Below are positions 25,125 through 33,515 of a DNA stretch of 64,000 bases, in pieces. How positions within the stretch are numbered: position 1 is the first letter of the stretch; every line of letters begins with the position of its first letter. A program made the position numbers and the translations under genes. The notes beneath the pieces were generated by a model that did no database searches, was not told the origin of the DNA, and saw nothing but the letters and a program-made list of their open reading frames with translations. The DNA is from Commensalibacter communis (GTDB lineage Bacteria > Pseudomonadota > Alphaproteobacteria > Acetobacterales > Acetobacteraceae), in assembly GCF_947179015.1 (NCBI RefSeq), contig NZ_CAMXCM010000003.1, positions 62,001-126,000 of the forward strand, read 5' to 3'.

Positions 25125-26201
25125 ATGTTAGAAAAAAATATCGCTCTTTTATATCAAGCATTACCTCCACTAATGATTGATGGCTTACGTAAAGATGGTA
25201 AGCCTGGTGGATATTCAGATGGTGGGGCAGATATTGCGTTTACATTGAAACAGCATCATCGTTCGGTGGTAACCCCAACGGTGCATCCTGCTGCCGAAGT
25301 GCCGCTTGATTGGGTATTTCCTGATACAAAAGAAGGGATCGAAGCAGCTATAAAAGCTGGGGCGACGAATCTTTGGTTAAATACTGTTTTGTTCGAAGGG
25401 CATCCGATCGAGAAAGTGCCCGAAAATATTTACAAAATTGGTCAGACGACTAAGGCGACACAACGCTTTGATGATAAATTTGTGACCAATAAGCTTTTAC
25501 TTCAACATGGCTTGCCTGTTGCACAATCTTATTTAGTTGGACAGCAGGTTCATGCTGGGATTTTGTCTTTAGCTGACTTGCAAAGTAAAATAGAAAAAGG
25601 CGTGATGGTTTTTCCATTGGTGGTAAAACCTGTGCGTGGCAGAGGTAGCCAAGGGGTTAGTGTGGTTTATGATTTTACGCACTTACAATCGACGATAGAA
25701 CAATTGCAACAAGGGAAAAAATTCGGCTCTTTCTTTATGGTAGAGGAATTGTTAGAAGGGAAAGAAATTACCTTAACCATTATGCCTCCAGTTTCTGGTT
25801 TAGATCGTTGGCAAGCACAATCGAATTATTGGGCGTTGCGTCCTGTGCATCGTTTTAATCAAACGGATTATATTGCGCCTTATAATGGGGATATTCCTGT
25901 TACAGAAAATAGTGCTGCGATTAGTTTAACAGAGCTACAATCACCAGAAATGCAAGTGATTGTTAAGGCTTGTGTGAAGGCTGCTGAAATAGTGGAGGCC
26001 AGAGCCCCCATTCGTATTGATTGCCGTGCGAATAAAGAGGGAATATTTAAGATCTTTGATCTAAATATGAAACCCAACATGACAGGTGCTGGTCGTCCAG
26101 GTAGGGAAAAACAAGATTGTCTTTCTATGATTTCCATCAGAGCAGAAGGGTGGGCGTTTATTGATTTGTTGGATATGATGGTTGCAAGTGCTTGGCGTTA
26201 G
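25125..26201 (+). CDS. ATP-grasp ligase, D-Ala-D-Ala ligase-like
   Basis: A 358-residue ATP-grasp protein distantly like D-alanine-D-alanine ligase. Seen are DDKFVTNKLLLQHGLPVAQSYLV (pre-ATP segment), FPLVVKPVRGRGSQGV (ATP-binding Lys and glycine loop), FMVEELLEGKEITLTIMPP (adenine contact and EGKE), RIDCRAN, and the metal site FKIFDLNMKPNMTGAGRPG. It should join a carboxylate to an amine through an acyl phosphate. The true substrate is unlikely to be D-Ala, because the N-terminal region is not Ddl-like. It is paired with the glycosyltransferase 20 bases upstream, so it could modify a glycan or peptide made there. The ATG at 25125 is chosen; a GTG at 25119 is also possible. Confidence 0.75.
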   Translation: MLEKNIALLYQALPPLMIDGLRKDGKPGGYSDGGADIAFTLKQHHRSVVTPTVHPAAEVPLDWVFPDTKEGIEAAIKAGATNLWLNTVLFEGHPIEKVPENIYKIGQTTKATQRFDDKFVTNKLLLQHGLPVAQSYLVGQQVHAGILSLADLQSKIEKGVMVFPLVVKPVRGRGSQGVSVVYDFTHLQSTIEQLQQGKKFGSFFMVEELLEGKEITLTIMPPVSGLDRWQAQSNYWALRPVHRFNQTDYIAPYNGDIPVTENSAAISLTELQSPEMQVIVKACVKAAEIVEARAPIRIDCRANKEGIFKIFDLNMKPNMTGAGRPGREKQDCLSMISIRAEGWAFIDLLDMMVASAWR

Positions 26202-26207
26202 ATTTTG

Positions 26208-26468
26208 TTACATGTTCAAAAATGCTAGTATTGCTAAAATAATAGCTATACTAAATACAATTAAACTACCCAAGGATATATATACATAAACGGCTGCTAT
26301 GATTAAAGGTGCAAAGATAATAATAAAATATATGAGAGTGCACGCACCCACTATGTAAAAAACAATTTCAATATTAGAAATGACAAAATCAACAATAAAC
26401 AAAATAATGTTGATGGCAAATTTACAAATATGACCCAGGATCCGTAAGATTTTATTATGATTTTTCAT
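26208..26468 (-). CDS. small hydrophobic protein, 86 residues
   Basis: I do not recognise a family. After a short basic start (MKNHNKILR), almost the whole chain is Ile/Val/Leu/Phe-rich and would form two or three membrane helices (about residues 14-35, 37-60 and 64-84). It resembles the next gene on the same strand in length, polar start and hydrophobic pattern (ICKFAINIILFIVDFVISNI against ICEITIEIIQAIVEIIVPSI), so the two look like diverged copies. It ends only six bases from the convergent ATP-grasp gene. The inner membrane is its likely place; its role is unknown. Confidence 0.5.
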   Translation of the reverse strand: MKNHNKILRILGHICKFAINIILFIVDFVISNIEIVFYIVGACTLIYFIIIFAPLIIAAVYVYISLGSLIVFSIAIILAILAFLNM

Positions 26469-26490
26469 ATTTTAATTTACGTTGGGTCAA

Positions 26491-26724
26491 TTAAATAAAA
26501 CGATATAGAAATGAAATAATAGCAACGATAATGGATGTAATTAATATATAGATTATAAAAGCTGGGAAAAAGATACAAGCAGCGCCAGCTGCGACAGCAC
26601 CGCCAATAATGAAGTAAATAGAGGCTATACTAGGAACGATAATCTCGACTATGGCTTGTATAATTTCTATAGTTATTTCGCATATATATAGGAAAGTCTC
26701 TAAAAAGCTGTTTTTCTTTTGCAT
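26491..26724 (-). CDS. small hydrophobic protein, 77 residues, paralogue of its neighbour
   Basis: This is the upstream member of the pair. A polar start (MQKKNSFLE) is followed by an amphipathic helix (FLYICEITIEIIQAIVEIIV) and two hydrophobic helices, the first Gly/Ala-rich (GGAVAAGAACIFF) and the second ending in LYRFI. It lies 22 bases before the 86-residue gene and is probably on the same message. No family is recognised. Small membrane proteins of this type may be toxins, stress proteins or parts of larger complexes; nothing in the sequence decides. Confidence 0.5.
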   Translation of the reverse strand: MQKKNSFLETFLYICEITIEIIQAIVEIIVPSIASIYFIIGGAVAAGAACIFFPAFIIYILITSIIVAIISFLYRFI

Positions 26725-26828
26725 AATTTATTGAATTTTTCTCATTAAAATTATTTATATAATAATAAATATTTATATTTAAAATCAACTTATAAATTAT
26801 GTTTTGAGACTTACACTGTGAATCAAAT

Positions 26829-27236
26829 TTAACACCAAGATTGTAATGCGGTTATAAAACACTCGCTGTTCAAATCAAAATATAATTTAACTTGATGATT
26901 AGTTGTTAGAATGATTTGTTGAAAATCTTTGGTTTCGGTAAGGCCAATTTGCAACTCATTTAAATGTTTTTTAAACTGTTGGATGGGTGTTTTTTTATGA
27001 ATAGGATGCTGGTTTAAAGTCAGGTTTTGGATACGATCAATTTCATATTGTATTAACCATAATTGATGATGGTCAAAGAGTAGCTCTATTTGATTATAAA
27101 ATAGGGCAAAAGATCCAGCATCATTATCAATGGGGCAAATTTGGTAATGTTGCAGTTTTTTAGAGATATTATCGATTGAATCTCCAAACTGAAACTCTGT
27201 TAATCCATTCTGGATAAAATCGTTAAAATTTAGCAT
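26829..27236 (-). CDS. hypothetical protein, 135 residues, immunity-like pattern
   Basis: No family is firmly recognised. The layout is FNDFIQNGLTEFQFGDSIDN, then a short helix and a predicted beta-strand run ALFYNQIELLFDHHQLWLIQ, then later helices with many Gln and Leu. This G(D)S-helix-YxxIELxF pattern recalls small soluble immunity-type proteins of toxin loci, but no toxin gene is nearby, so that is weak inference. The ATG at 27236 is preferred over a TTG two codons earlier. Neither has a good ribosome site. There is no signal or membrane segment. Confidence 0.5.
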   Translation of the reverse strand: MLNFNDFIQNGLTEFQFGDSIDNISKKLQHYQICPIDNDAGSFALFYNQIELLFDHHQLWLIQYEIDRIQNLTLNQHPIHKKTPIQQFKKHLNELQIGLTETKDFQQIILTTNHQVKLYFDLNSECFITALQSWC

Positions 27237-27360
27237 TTGCAATTACTTTGACTGACAGTTCAAACAATCTTGATATTTGTTACTTATAGACATTCTTATA
27301 AAGAATAGATTAGTATTTCTGAAATATATTGATTTTAATTTGTATCAAGAAAGAATAGCC

Positions 27361-29187
27361 GTGGAAAAGATTTCTCCTAAAATAAAACGACGTGTTGTAC
27401 AATCTGCCTTTGGTGCTTTGCTATTGTCAAGCAGCTGTTTTTCGGTTGCTGCATATGCACAAGCTGGAAAAGGTATGGATGCCTTGGCGTTTGGTGGAGT
27501 GCCTGCCGCGGATATTCCAACACAACCTGTGGCGGCATATAATGGCATGGTGGTTTCTGCCAGTGATTTGGCTGCCAAAGTGGGTGCACAAGTTTTAAAA
27601 GATGGCGGAAATGCTGCGGATGCTGCGGTTGCGGTGGCTTATGCAATGGCGGTTACGTATCCTGCTGCTGGGAATATTGGTGGAGGTGGATTTTTAACCA
27701 TTCGCTTGCCAAATGGTCAGGCTTATTTTGTGGATTTTCGTGAAAAAGCCCCCAGTGCTGCGACTGAAACAATGTATCAAGACAAAGATGGCAAAGTCAT
27801 TCCAAATGCTTCTGTGCTGGGCTGGAAAGCGGTGGGTGTTCCTGGAACTGTGGCAGGAATGGAATTGGTTCGTGAAAAATGGGGCAGCAAATCCAGAGCA
27901 GATTTAATTTCTCCTGCGATCAAACTTGCCAAAGACGGATATGTTTTAACCAAAGAAGATATAGAACTTTTCTCAACCTCTACAGCTGATTTCGCCAAAG
28001 ACCCAGAAGCTGCCAAGATTTTCTTAAAAGAAGATGGTAGTGCTTGGAAAGTTGGTGATGTATTCCGTCAAGAAGATTTAGCAAGAACGCTGACTTTAAT
28101 TGCGAAAAAAGGTAATGACGCATTTTACAAAGGCAAAATTGCTCAACAAATTGTTGCTGCCAGTGTCAAACATGGTGGTATTTTACAAATGAAAGATTTT
28201 GAAACCTATCAACCGCGTATTATGCAGCCTTTAACCTGTTCTTATCGTGGCTATACGATTGATACAGCACCTCCTCCAAGTGGCGGTGGGGTGGCATTAT
28301 GTGAAATGCTGAATATTATCGGTGGGTATGATATGCGCAAGCTAGGATTGCAAACATTACCTTCCGCTCAACGAGAAATCGAAGCAATGCGCCGTGCATA
28401 TTCTGATCGTCGGGATTTGGGAGATCCGGCATTTGTGCAAAATAATATTGAACGTTTTTTAAACTCACAATATGCCGCAGATGTTCGTAAAACTTTGAAT
28501 TTCAAACATGCTGTTGATTCTGCTGCTTTAGTACCAGGACAAGTCGCATTGGCTAAAACGATCAAACCTAGTGTTAAACAAACGCACGAGAAAAATGAAA
28601 CAACCCATTTTTCCATCATTGATAAAGACGGTATGGCAGTGTCAATGACTTATACTTTGAATGGTTGGTTTGGAGCTCGTGTTGTTGCTGGTGCTACTGG
28701 AATCGTCATGAATGATGAAATGGATGATTTTGCAACCGCAGTCGGAAAAGCCAATATGTACGGCATTGTTGGCAGCAAGGCAAACGCCATTGCACCAGGA
28801 AAAACCCCTTTGTCATCAATGACACCAACGATTATTTCCAAAGATAATCAACCTTTTATGGTGATTGGCAGCCCTGGTGGCTCTCGTATTCCAACGATTG
28901 TATTATCTGTGTTAACGGGCGTGATTGATTATGATTTAAATATTCAACAAGCCATTAATTTGCCACGTATCCATCAGCAATGGGAACCCGTTCCCGTGCA
29001 ATTAGAGTTTAATGCACTCAGTCCTAAAGTTCGTGAAGCGTTAAAGAAAAAAGGATATCCTTTGGATTTATACTCTACGTGGGGCATTGCAGAAGGCATA
29101 GTTGTCGGTAAAGACAAAGATGGAAAACGGATTTATTATGGTGGCACGGACTATCGTCACCCAGGTGGCGGGGCTGTTGGTGAATAA
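27361..29187 (+). CDS. ggt: gamma-glutamyltransferase, periplasmic
   Basis: A 608-residue Ntn-hydrolase proenzyme that cleaves glutathione and other gamma-glutamyl compounds and splits itself into large and small subunits. A signal peptide ends near AAYAQA (residue 36 or so). The nucleophile is the first Thr of TTHFSI, at residue 414, matching the E. coli TTHYS site. Further landmarks are GGNAADAAVA, GNIGGGGFLTI, FREKAP, PPPSGGG and SPGGSRIPT. The GTG at 27361 is chosen because it puts a normal signal peptide at the start, with AGAAAGA before it; an in-frame TTG at 27277 would add 28 residues. It stands alone and may supply amino acids or handle glutathione. Confidence 0.95.
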   Translation: MEKISPKIKRRVVQSAFGALLLSSSCFSVAAYAQAGKGMDALAFGGVPAADIPTQPVAAYNGMVVSASDLAAKVGAQVLKDGGNAADAAVAVAYAMAVTYPAAGNIGGGGFLTIRLPNGQAYFVDFREKAPSAATETMYQDKDGKVIPNASVLGWKAVGVPGTVAGMELVREKWGSKSRADLISPAIKLAKDGYVLTKEDIELFSTSTADFAKDPEAAKIFLKEDGSAWKVGDVFRQEDLARTLTLIAKKGNDAFYKGKIAQQIVAASVKHGGILQMKDFETYQPRIMQPLTCSYRGYTIDTAPPPSGGGVALCEMLNIIGGYDMRKLGLQTLPSAQREIEAMRRAYSDRRDLGDPAFVQNNIERFLNSQYAADVRKTLNFKHAVDSAALVPGQVALAKTIKPSVKQTHEKNETTHFSIIDKDGMAVSMTYTLNGWFGARVVAGATGIVMNDEMDDFATAVGKANMYGIVGSKANAIAPGKTPLSSMTPTIISKDNQPFMVIGSPGGSRIPTIVLSVLTGVIDYDLNIQQAINLPRIHQQWEPVPVQLEFNALSPKVREALKKKGYPLDLYSTWGIAEGIVVGKDKDGKRIYYGGTDYRHPGGGAVGE

Positions 29188-29245
29188 TTTTTCATAAAAT
29201 GAAAAAAAAGACTTGTCATCTACCCCGTCTTTCGTGTTAGAAGAG

Positions 29246-29346
29246 AGGCGGTAAGTCATAAGTGGACGAATACCTTGTGAACTCGGTCAGGTCCGGAAGG
29301 AAGCAGCCATTGCGAGTATCATTCGGGTCATTTGTGGCTTGCCACC
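29246..29346 (+). ncRNA. ffs: 4.5S signal recognition particle RNA
   Basis: The near-invariant apical part GGTCAGGTCCGGAAGGAAGC (29286-29305) followed by AGCC is seen, with the GGAA tetraloop and the Ffh-binding symmetric and asymmetric loops. The flanks GGCGGTAAG... and ...CTTGCCACC pair to close the hairpin. The size, about 100 nt, is that of the bacterial small SRP RNA. It guides Ffh to signal sequences. It sits just before dnaX, a common alphaproteobacterial order. The ends are estimated from the pairing. Confidence 0.95.
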
Positions 29347-29372
29347 TTACATTGATCGTTAAGGGCAAAGAT

Positions 29373-29401
29373 GCAGGTCTTTGATTAAGTTTCCTGCTTT
29401 T
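29373..29401 (+). terminator. possible SRP RNA terminator
   Basis: GCAGG (29373-29377) pairs with CCTGC (29393-29397) and TTTTG follows. The stem is short, so this is a weak call. Confidence 0.45.
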
Positions 29402-29427
29402 GTTATTTTATTTCCTGGAATGAGTTG

Positions 29428-31359
29428 ATGACAGATCTTCCGGACGACAATTTTCCTTTACCTGACGAGACACAATCCGCTGGTTTATTCGAAGATTTAC
29501 CCCAAGCTGCACCGAAAGTTGAAAAATCTTATCGTGTCTTAGCCCGTAAATATCGCCCTCAGAATTTTGATGACCTAATTGGTCAAGAAGCCATGGTCAG
29601 AACCATGCGTAATGCGTTTGCGATGGGTCGTGTGGCGCATGCCTTTATGTTGACAGGGGTGCGTGGGGTTGGAAAAACTACGACCGCTCGTATTATCGCG
29701 CGTGCATTGAATTGCGTTGGAGAAGACGGCAATGGTGGGCCAACAGCTGATCCTTGTGGTGTTTGTCCGAATTGTAAAGCGATTTTAGCAGATCGTCATC
29801 CTGATGTATTGGAAATCGATGCGGCCTCTCATACTGGGGTAGATGATGTTCGTGAGATCATTGAAGGGTCTCGTTTCCGTCCGTTACAAGCACGGATGAA
29901 AGTCTATATCATCGATGAAGTTCATATGCTTTCTCGGAATGCATTTAATGCATTATTAAAAACGCTGGAAGAGCCTCCAGAACAAGTTACTTTTATTTTT
30001 GCCACCACGGAAATTCGCAAAGTCCCCGTGACAGTATTATCACGTTGTCAGCGATTTGATTTACGGCGCGTTCCTCAAGAGCAATTACAAGATCATTTTG
30101 CTAAACTTGCTGAACTTGAAAATGTATCGATTGCCCCGGAAGCGATTAATTTAATCGCCAGAGCCGCTGACGGTTCGGTCAGAGATGGATTATCTTTGCT
30201 AGATCAAGCGATTGCACAAAAAGATGACGAGGATGGGGCTGGACAAATTGAAGCCTCGACAGTCTCTGAAATGTTGGGTTTTGCTGATCGTGCTTTGGTG
30301 TTTGATTTATTCAAAGCAATGATGGCTGGAAAGCCAGATCAGGTCTTAGAATTAACCGATCAAGCCTATGCAAGTGGTGCAGATTTAGGCGTATTGCTGA
30401 GCGATTTATTAGACTTGGTGCATTTGCTTTCCAGAATTAAATCAGTACCAGCATTAAAAAATAGTGCTGAGCTTTCAGAATTGGAACGGGTTCAAGGTGG
30501 GGAATTAGCCGACAAACTTTCTGTGCCTGTTTTGGGACGCACGTGGCAAATGCTGTTAAAGGGAATACGTGAGGTCGATATGGCACCTAATCGTAAAGCT
30601 GCGGTTGAAATGGTGCTTATCCGTTTATGTTATGTTTCTGACCTTCCATCGCCTGATGAATTGATTAAGCAGTTTAAAAATGGGGGTGGCAATCCACCAA
30701 CAGGTGGAAGTAAAAATACACCACCTTCATCACCAACATTATCATCATCATCTGCTCAAGGGGGCGGTGAAGCATTTTTATATGCTGTCGGACAAAATGG
30801 AGCTGTTTCTACTGGATATTCCCAGCCCGAAGCTGCACAAGCCTATACTGTGCCAGAAGTTAAAGAAAATATCGAGCCTGTTCAAGAAAAAACAACTTGG
30901 TACAGTTGGCGTGAAGTGGTTGTTTTTGTCAAAGAAAAGCAAGAGCGGTTATTGCATGCGCATTTAAGAAATTCAGTTCATTTGGTGAAATTTGCACCGC
31001 CAATGATTGAGTTTAGGGTTGAGGATAAAGCCCCAAATAATGTGGCACAACAGCTGTCAAAACTGTTGAATGAATATTCGACCCAGCGCTGGACGATTGT
31101 GTTGTCTCAACATCAAGGGGAACCCTCTTTGATGGAGCAAGAAGCGATCCAAGCCGAAGCAGATTTAAAAGAAGTTGGTCAAGATCCATTTATTTTAGGA
31201 ATTATGCAAATTTTTCCAGGCGCAAAGCTTGGAAAACTTGTCAATCCTCAGCTAGATGAGTATGGTTTATTTCCAGAAGATATTCCATCAATGGATGATG
31301 ATGCGGGGGCAATGCGTTTTGATGATCCTGAAATCCCGCCATATGATCCTGATGAATAA
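29428..31359 (+). CDS. dnaX: DNA polymerase III subunit gamma/tau
   Basis: A 643-residue clamp-loader ATPase. The order is RKYRPQNFDDLIGQE, Walker A GVRGVGKTTTARIIARALNC (near residue 78), a zinc site with Cys pairs (DPCGVCPNCKAI), DEVHMLSRNAFNALLKTLEEPP (Walker B and box) and the sensor FIFATTEIRKVPVTVLSRCQ. A Ser/Pro/Gly-rich linker near 420-450 follows, and then a tau-type tail that contacts the polymerase and helicase. The ATG at 29428 is chosen over a TTG one codon earlier. I see no clear slippery site for a short gamma form. It heads dnaX-ybaB-recR. Confidence 0.97.
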   Translation: MTDLPDDNFPLPDETQSAGLFEDLPQAAPKVEKSYRVLARKYRPQNFDDLIGQEAMVRTMRNAFAMGRVAHAFMLTGVRGVGKTTTARIIARALNCVGEDGNGGPTADPCGVCPNCKAILADRHPDVLEIDAASHTGVDDVREIIEGSRFRPLQARMKVYIIDEVHMLSRNAFNALLKTLEEPPEQVTFIFATTEIRKVPVTVLSRCQRFDLRRVPQEQLQDHFAKLAELENVSIAPEAINLIARAADGSVRDGLSLLDQAIAQKDDEDGAGQIEASTVSEMLGFADRALVFDLFKAMMAGKPDQVLELTDQAYASGADLGVLLSDLLDLVHLLSRIKSVPALKNSAELSELERVQGGELADKLSVPVLGRTWQMLLKGIREVDMAPNRKAAVEMVLIRLCYVSDLPSPDELIKQFKNGGGNPPTGGSKNTPPSSPTLSSSSAQGGGEAFLYAVGQNGAVSTGYSQPEAAQAYTVPEVKENIEPVQEKTTWYSWREVVVFVKEKQERLLHAHLRNSVHLVKFAPPMIEFRVEDKAPNNVAQQLSKLLNEYSTQRWTIVLSQHQGEPSLMEQEAIQAEADLKEVGQDPFILGIMQIFPGAKLGKLVNPQLDEYGLFPEDIPSMDDDAGAMRFDDPEIPPYDPDE

Positions 31360-31389
31360 AATGAATTTAACGAATGGAGTTTATAGAGT

Positions 31390-31713
31390 ATGAAAAATTT
31401 TGCTAATCTCATGAAGCAAGCATCTCAGATGCAAAGCAAAATGAATGAAATGCAAGAAAAATTAGCACAAATTACCGTTGAAGGGTCTTCTGGAGCTGGT
31501 TTGGTTACGGTGCAATTAGCAGGCAAAGGGGAAATGAAATCAATTAAAATTGATCCTAAACTTGCTGATGCGAATGAAATGGAAATGTTACAAGATTTGA
31601 TTGTGGCTGCTTATACCGAAGCACGCCGTCAACTTGACGAAAAAACCAAAGAAGAAATGCAAAAAGTAACGGGCGGCATGAATTTGCCTGAGGGGTTAAA
31701 TTTACCTTTTTAA
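31390..31713 (+). CDS. ybaB: YbaB/EbfC nucleoid-associated protein
   Basis: A 107-residue protein of the YbaB/EbfC family, a small dimer that binds DNA and helps shape the nucleoid. The signature is seen as [20 protein letters not shown] (a helical start), then [21 protein letters not shown] and the helix [20 protein letters not shown]. It ends in a Met/Gly/Leu-rich tail. Its place between dnaX and recR is the classic one. The three genes are on one strand with gaps of 30 and 55 bases and are probably one message. Confidence 0.96.
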   Translation: MKNFANLMKQASQMQSKMNEMQEKLAQITVEGSSGAGLVTVQLAGKGEMKSIKIDPKLADANEMEMLQDLIVAAYTEARRQLDEKTKEEMQKVTGGMNLPEGLNLPF

Positions 31714-31768
31714 ATGATTATATATTACGAAGTCGTAAGTCAGTAATAAATCATTAAAGGATAGAAGA

Positions 31769-32362
31769 ATGGGTGGCCCTGAAATAGAACGATTAATTGC
31801 TTTATTAAGCAAATTACCAGGACTGGGGCCACGTTCTGCACGCCGAGCCACTTTGGCGTTATTAAAACAACCTCAATCGCGTATGGTGCCTTTGGCTCAG
31901 GCACTTCAACAAGCAGCCGATCATGTCAAAACCTGTTCAGAATGTGGTAATTTGGACAGTTCTGATCCATGTGTAATATGCGGCAATCCTGATCGTCATG
32001 CAGAACAAATTTGCGTTGTGGAAACGGTTGGAGATTTGTGGGCGTTGGAAAAAACTGGGATTTTTAAAGGACGATACCAAGTGTTGGGTGGGTCGTTATC
32101 TCCCTTAGCAGGCATTGGGCCAGAAGATTTAAATATTGCACCCTTAATACAACGATTAGAAGACCAACAAGTTAAAGAGATCATTTTGGCGTTGGGCGCA
32201 ACCGTAGATGGTGTGACAACGATGCATTGGTTATATGACCAATTATTACCTTGGGGTGTTAAAATTACACAAGTAAGCCAAGGAATTCCAATGGGTGGAT
32301 CATTGGAGGTCATGGATGAAGGTACCTTGACCGCCGCTTTGACCACCAGACGCTCTGTGTAA
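31769..32362 (+). CDS. recR: recombination mediator RecR
   Basis: A 197-residue RecR, which with RecO and RecF loads RecA on gapped DNA. It has the helix-hairpin-helix KLPGLGPRSARRATLALL at the start, a Cys4 zinc site (CSECGNLDSSDPCVICGNP), and the Toprim fold with ICVVETVGDLWALE and YQVLGGSLSPLAGIGPEDL. The final VTQVSQGIPMGG-type stretch is intact (ITQVSQGIPMGGSLEVMDEGT). The ribosome site AAAGGA (31756-31761) is well placed. It ends the dnaX-ybaB-recR group, three bases from a convergent gene. Confidence 0.97.
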   Translation: MGGPEIERLIALLSKLPGLGPRSARRATLALLKQPQSRMVPLAQALQQAADHVKTCSECGNLDSSDPCVICGNPDRHAEQICVVETVGDLWALEKTGIFKGRYQVLGGSLSPLAGIGPEDLNIAPLIQRLEDQQVKEIILALGATVDGVTTMHWLYDQLLPWGVKITQVSQGIPMGGSLEVMDEGTLTAALTTRRSV

Positions 32363-32365
32363 TGC

Positions 32366-33145
32366 TTATTGAGTGCGTAAAACCATAATTCCTGGCTTGT
32401 CTTTGATGTATTCTAATAGAGGACTATCAACCACTTTGCGGTTCTTTTTTAAAGACGACGCATTACGGAAATAAACTTGGTTGCCCTTTTTAATTAAAAT
32501 ACCAACATGTGAGGCATCTAGTCCGTCTTTGGGGGTATAGATCCCAATAAAATCGCCTGATCTTAATTGATTGAGAACATCACTATCGACAAAGTTGCTG
32601 GGAATATAGGTGATATTTCTGGGGATGGTTCCTATGCCTGCGAGATATTCTGTACCATCAGGTTTTTGATTAAGGCGTTTAAAAACCGTTACAGCGTTCG
32701 GGCTGATTTTTTGCGTGATTTCTTCGGCATTTTTAGGAGCAATATAATACCAGTCGGAAAAGAAATGTTTACGATTAAAAAAATTGATATTTCCATCAAT
32801 ATATCGGACTTTAATCAGATTTTCGATGAAATCATCCACATTCCGAGATTGCGATAATGCCAGAACATAGTCGATAAAGGTAAAGCAATCTACAGCGTCT
32901 AAATTAACGACTAACTTCTCGGGGTGCGTAGAAGAGCCAATTAACGTATCGCTTTTATAAGGGGTATTTAGGAAATTCTTAGAAATTTCTTCAATTGAAT
33001 GATTTTTACTTTTTAAATATTGGTTAATTTCGTGTTGTGTTTTATCGCTTAAATAGGGGTGAAAAACAGCATTGGCATTGGGTAATGAAATTAAAAAGCT
33101 GCCTAATATAAAGGATAAGGGAATGATTTTCTTAGATATAATCAT
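32366..33145 (-). CDS. secreted DUF1460 family protein, NlpC/P60-like cysteine hydrolase fold
   Basis: A 259-residue protein with a signal peptide (MIISKKIIPLSFILGSFLIS..., cut near NANA). It matches the DUF1460 family by LVVNLDAVDCFTFIDYVLALS (Cys as likely nucleophile), then FFNRKHFFSDW and, later, SHVGILIKKGNQVYFRNAS (His). Members have an NlpC/P60-like fold and are described as peptidoglycan-linked amidase-like proteins, so a periplasmic wall-turnover role is likely. It converges on recR with only three bases between, so both must end within each other or be bounded by unseen signals. Its 5' side has about 200 bases to the next gene. Confidence 0.85.
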   Translation of the reverse strand: MIISKKIIPLSFILGSFLISLPNANAVFHPYLSDKTQHEINQYLKSKNHSIEEISKNFLNTPYKSDTLIGSSTHPEKLVVNLDAVDCFTFIDYVLALSQSRNVDDFIENLIKVRYIDGNINFFNRKHFFSDWYYIAPKNAEEITQKISPNAVTVFKRLNQKPDGTEYLAGIGTIPRNITYIPSNFVDSDVLNQLRSGDFIGIYTPKDGLDASHVGILIKKGNQVYFRNASSLKKNRKVVDSPLLEYIKDKPGIMVLRTQ

Positions 33146-33343
33146 GATGTCTCTGTTTAAAATAATGGATTATAATGGTTACTATCATTTCTTTGAAATG
33201 ACGATAAAGTAAAGAAATAATTTAAGAAAAAGATCAATTCTCTGTGCAAAAGTAATATTTGATTAAGATAATTCTGTTATGCTTGTTAAAAAGGGTTAAG
33301 ATCAAGAAAGCTTAATACGTGCTTGTTCAGAAAGGAATTAATC

Positions 33344-33505
33344 ATGCATAATGATCTATCATATCAACTTGTTCAAATGCTTTCTGACAGTATTGATTTG
33401 ATTATTCCTGATAAGTGTAAAGATGGTGTGACAAAAAATACCGAGCTTTTGCATCAATATAGCAAGCTTATTCATCAATTTGATATTCCTAAAATCAAAG
33501 AATAA
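33344..33505 (+). CDS. AtzG/HpxX-like small subunit (DUF4089)
   Basis: A 53-residue protein, MHNDLSYQLVQMLSDSIDLI and so on, fitting the DUF4089 (AtzG-like) family. In the cyanuric acid pathway AtzG forms a tight complex with the amidase AtzE and is needed for it to fold. In Klebsiella the matching gene hpxX lies next to the amidase gene hpxY in a purine-degradation locus. The ATG at 33344 has AAAGGA at 33331-33336. The amidase gene begins ten bases after its stop. The small size and this arrangement are the main evidence. Confidence 0.75.
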   Translation: MHNDLSYQLVQMLSDSIDLIIPDKCKDGVTKNTELLHQYSKLIHQFDIPKIKE

Positions 33506-33515
33506 GGATTATATT

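Noticed and set aside
27361-29187. HpxW-type oxamate amidohydrolase linked to the HpxX/Y-like pair
   Set aside because: The protein has a signal peptide, normal gamma-glutamyltransferase length and motifs, and is 4 kb away behind unrelated genes.
29068-29259. Minus-strand frame of 63 codons before dnaX
   Set aside because: It overlaps the end of ggt and the start of the SRP RNA gene, and has no ribosome site or protein-like pattern.
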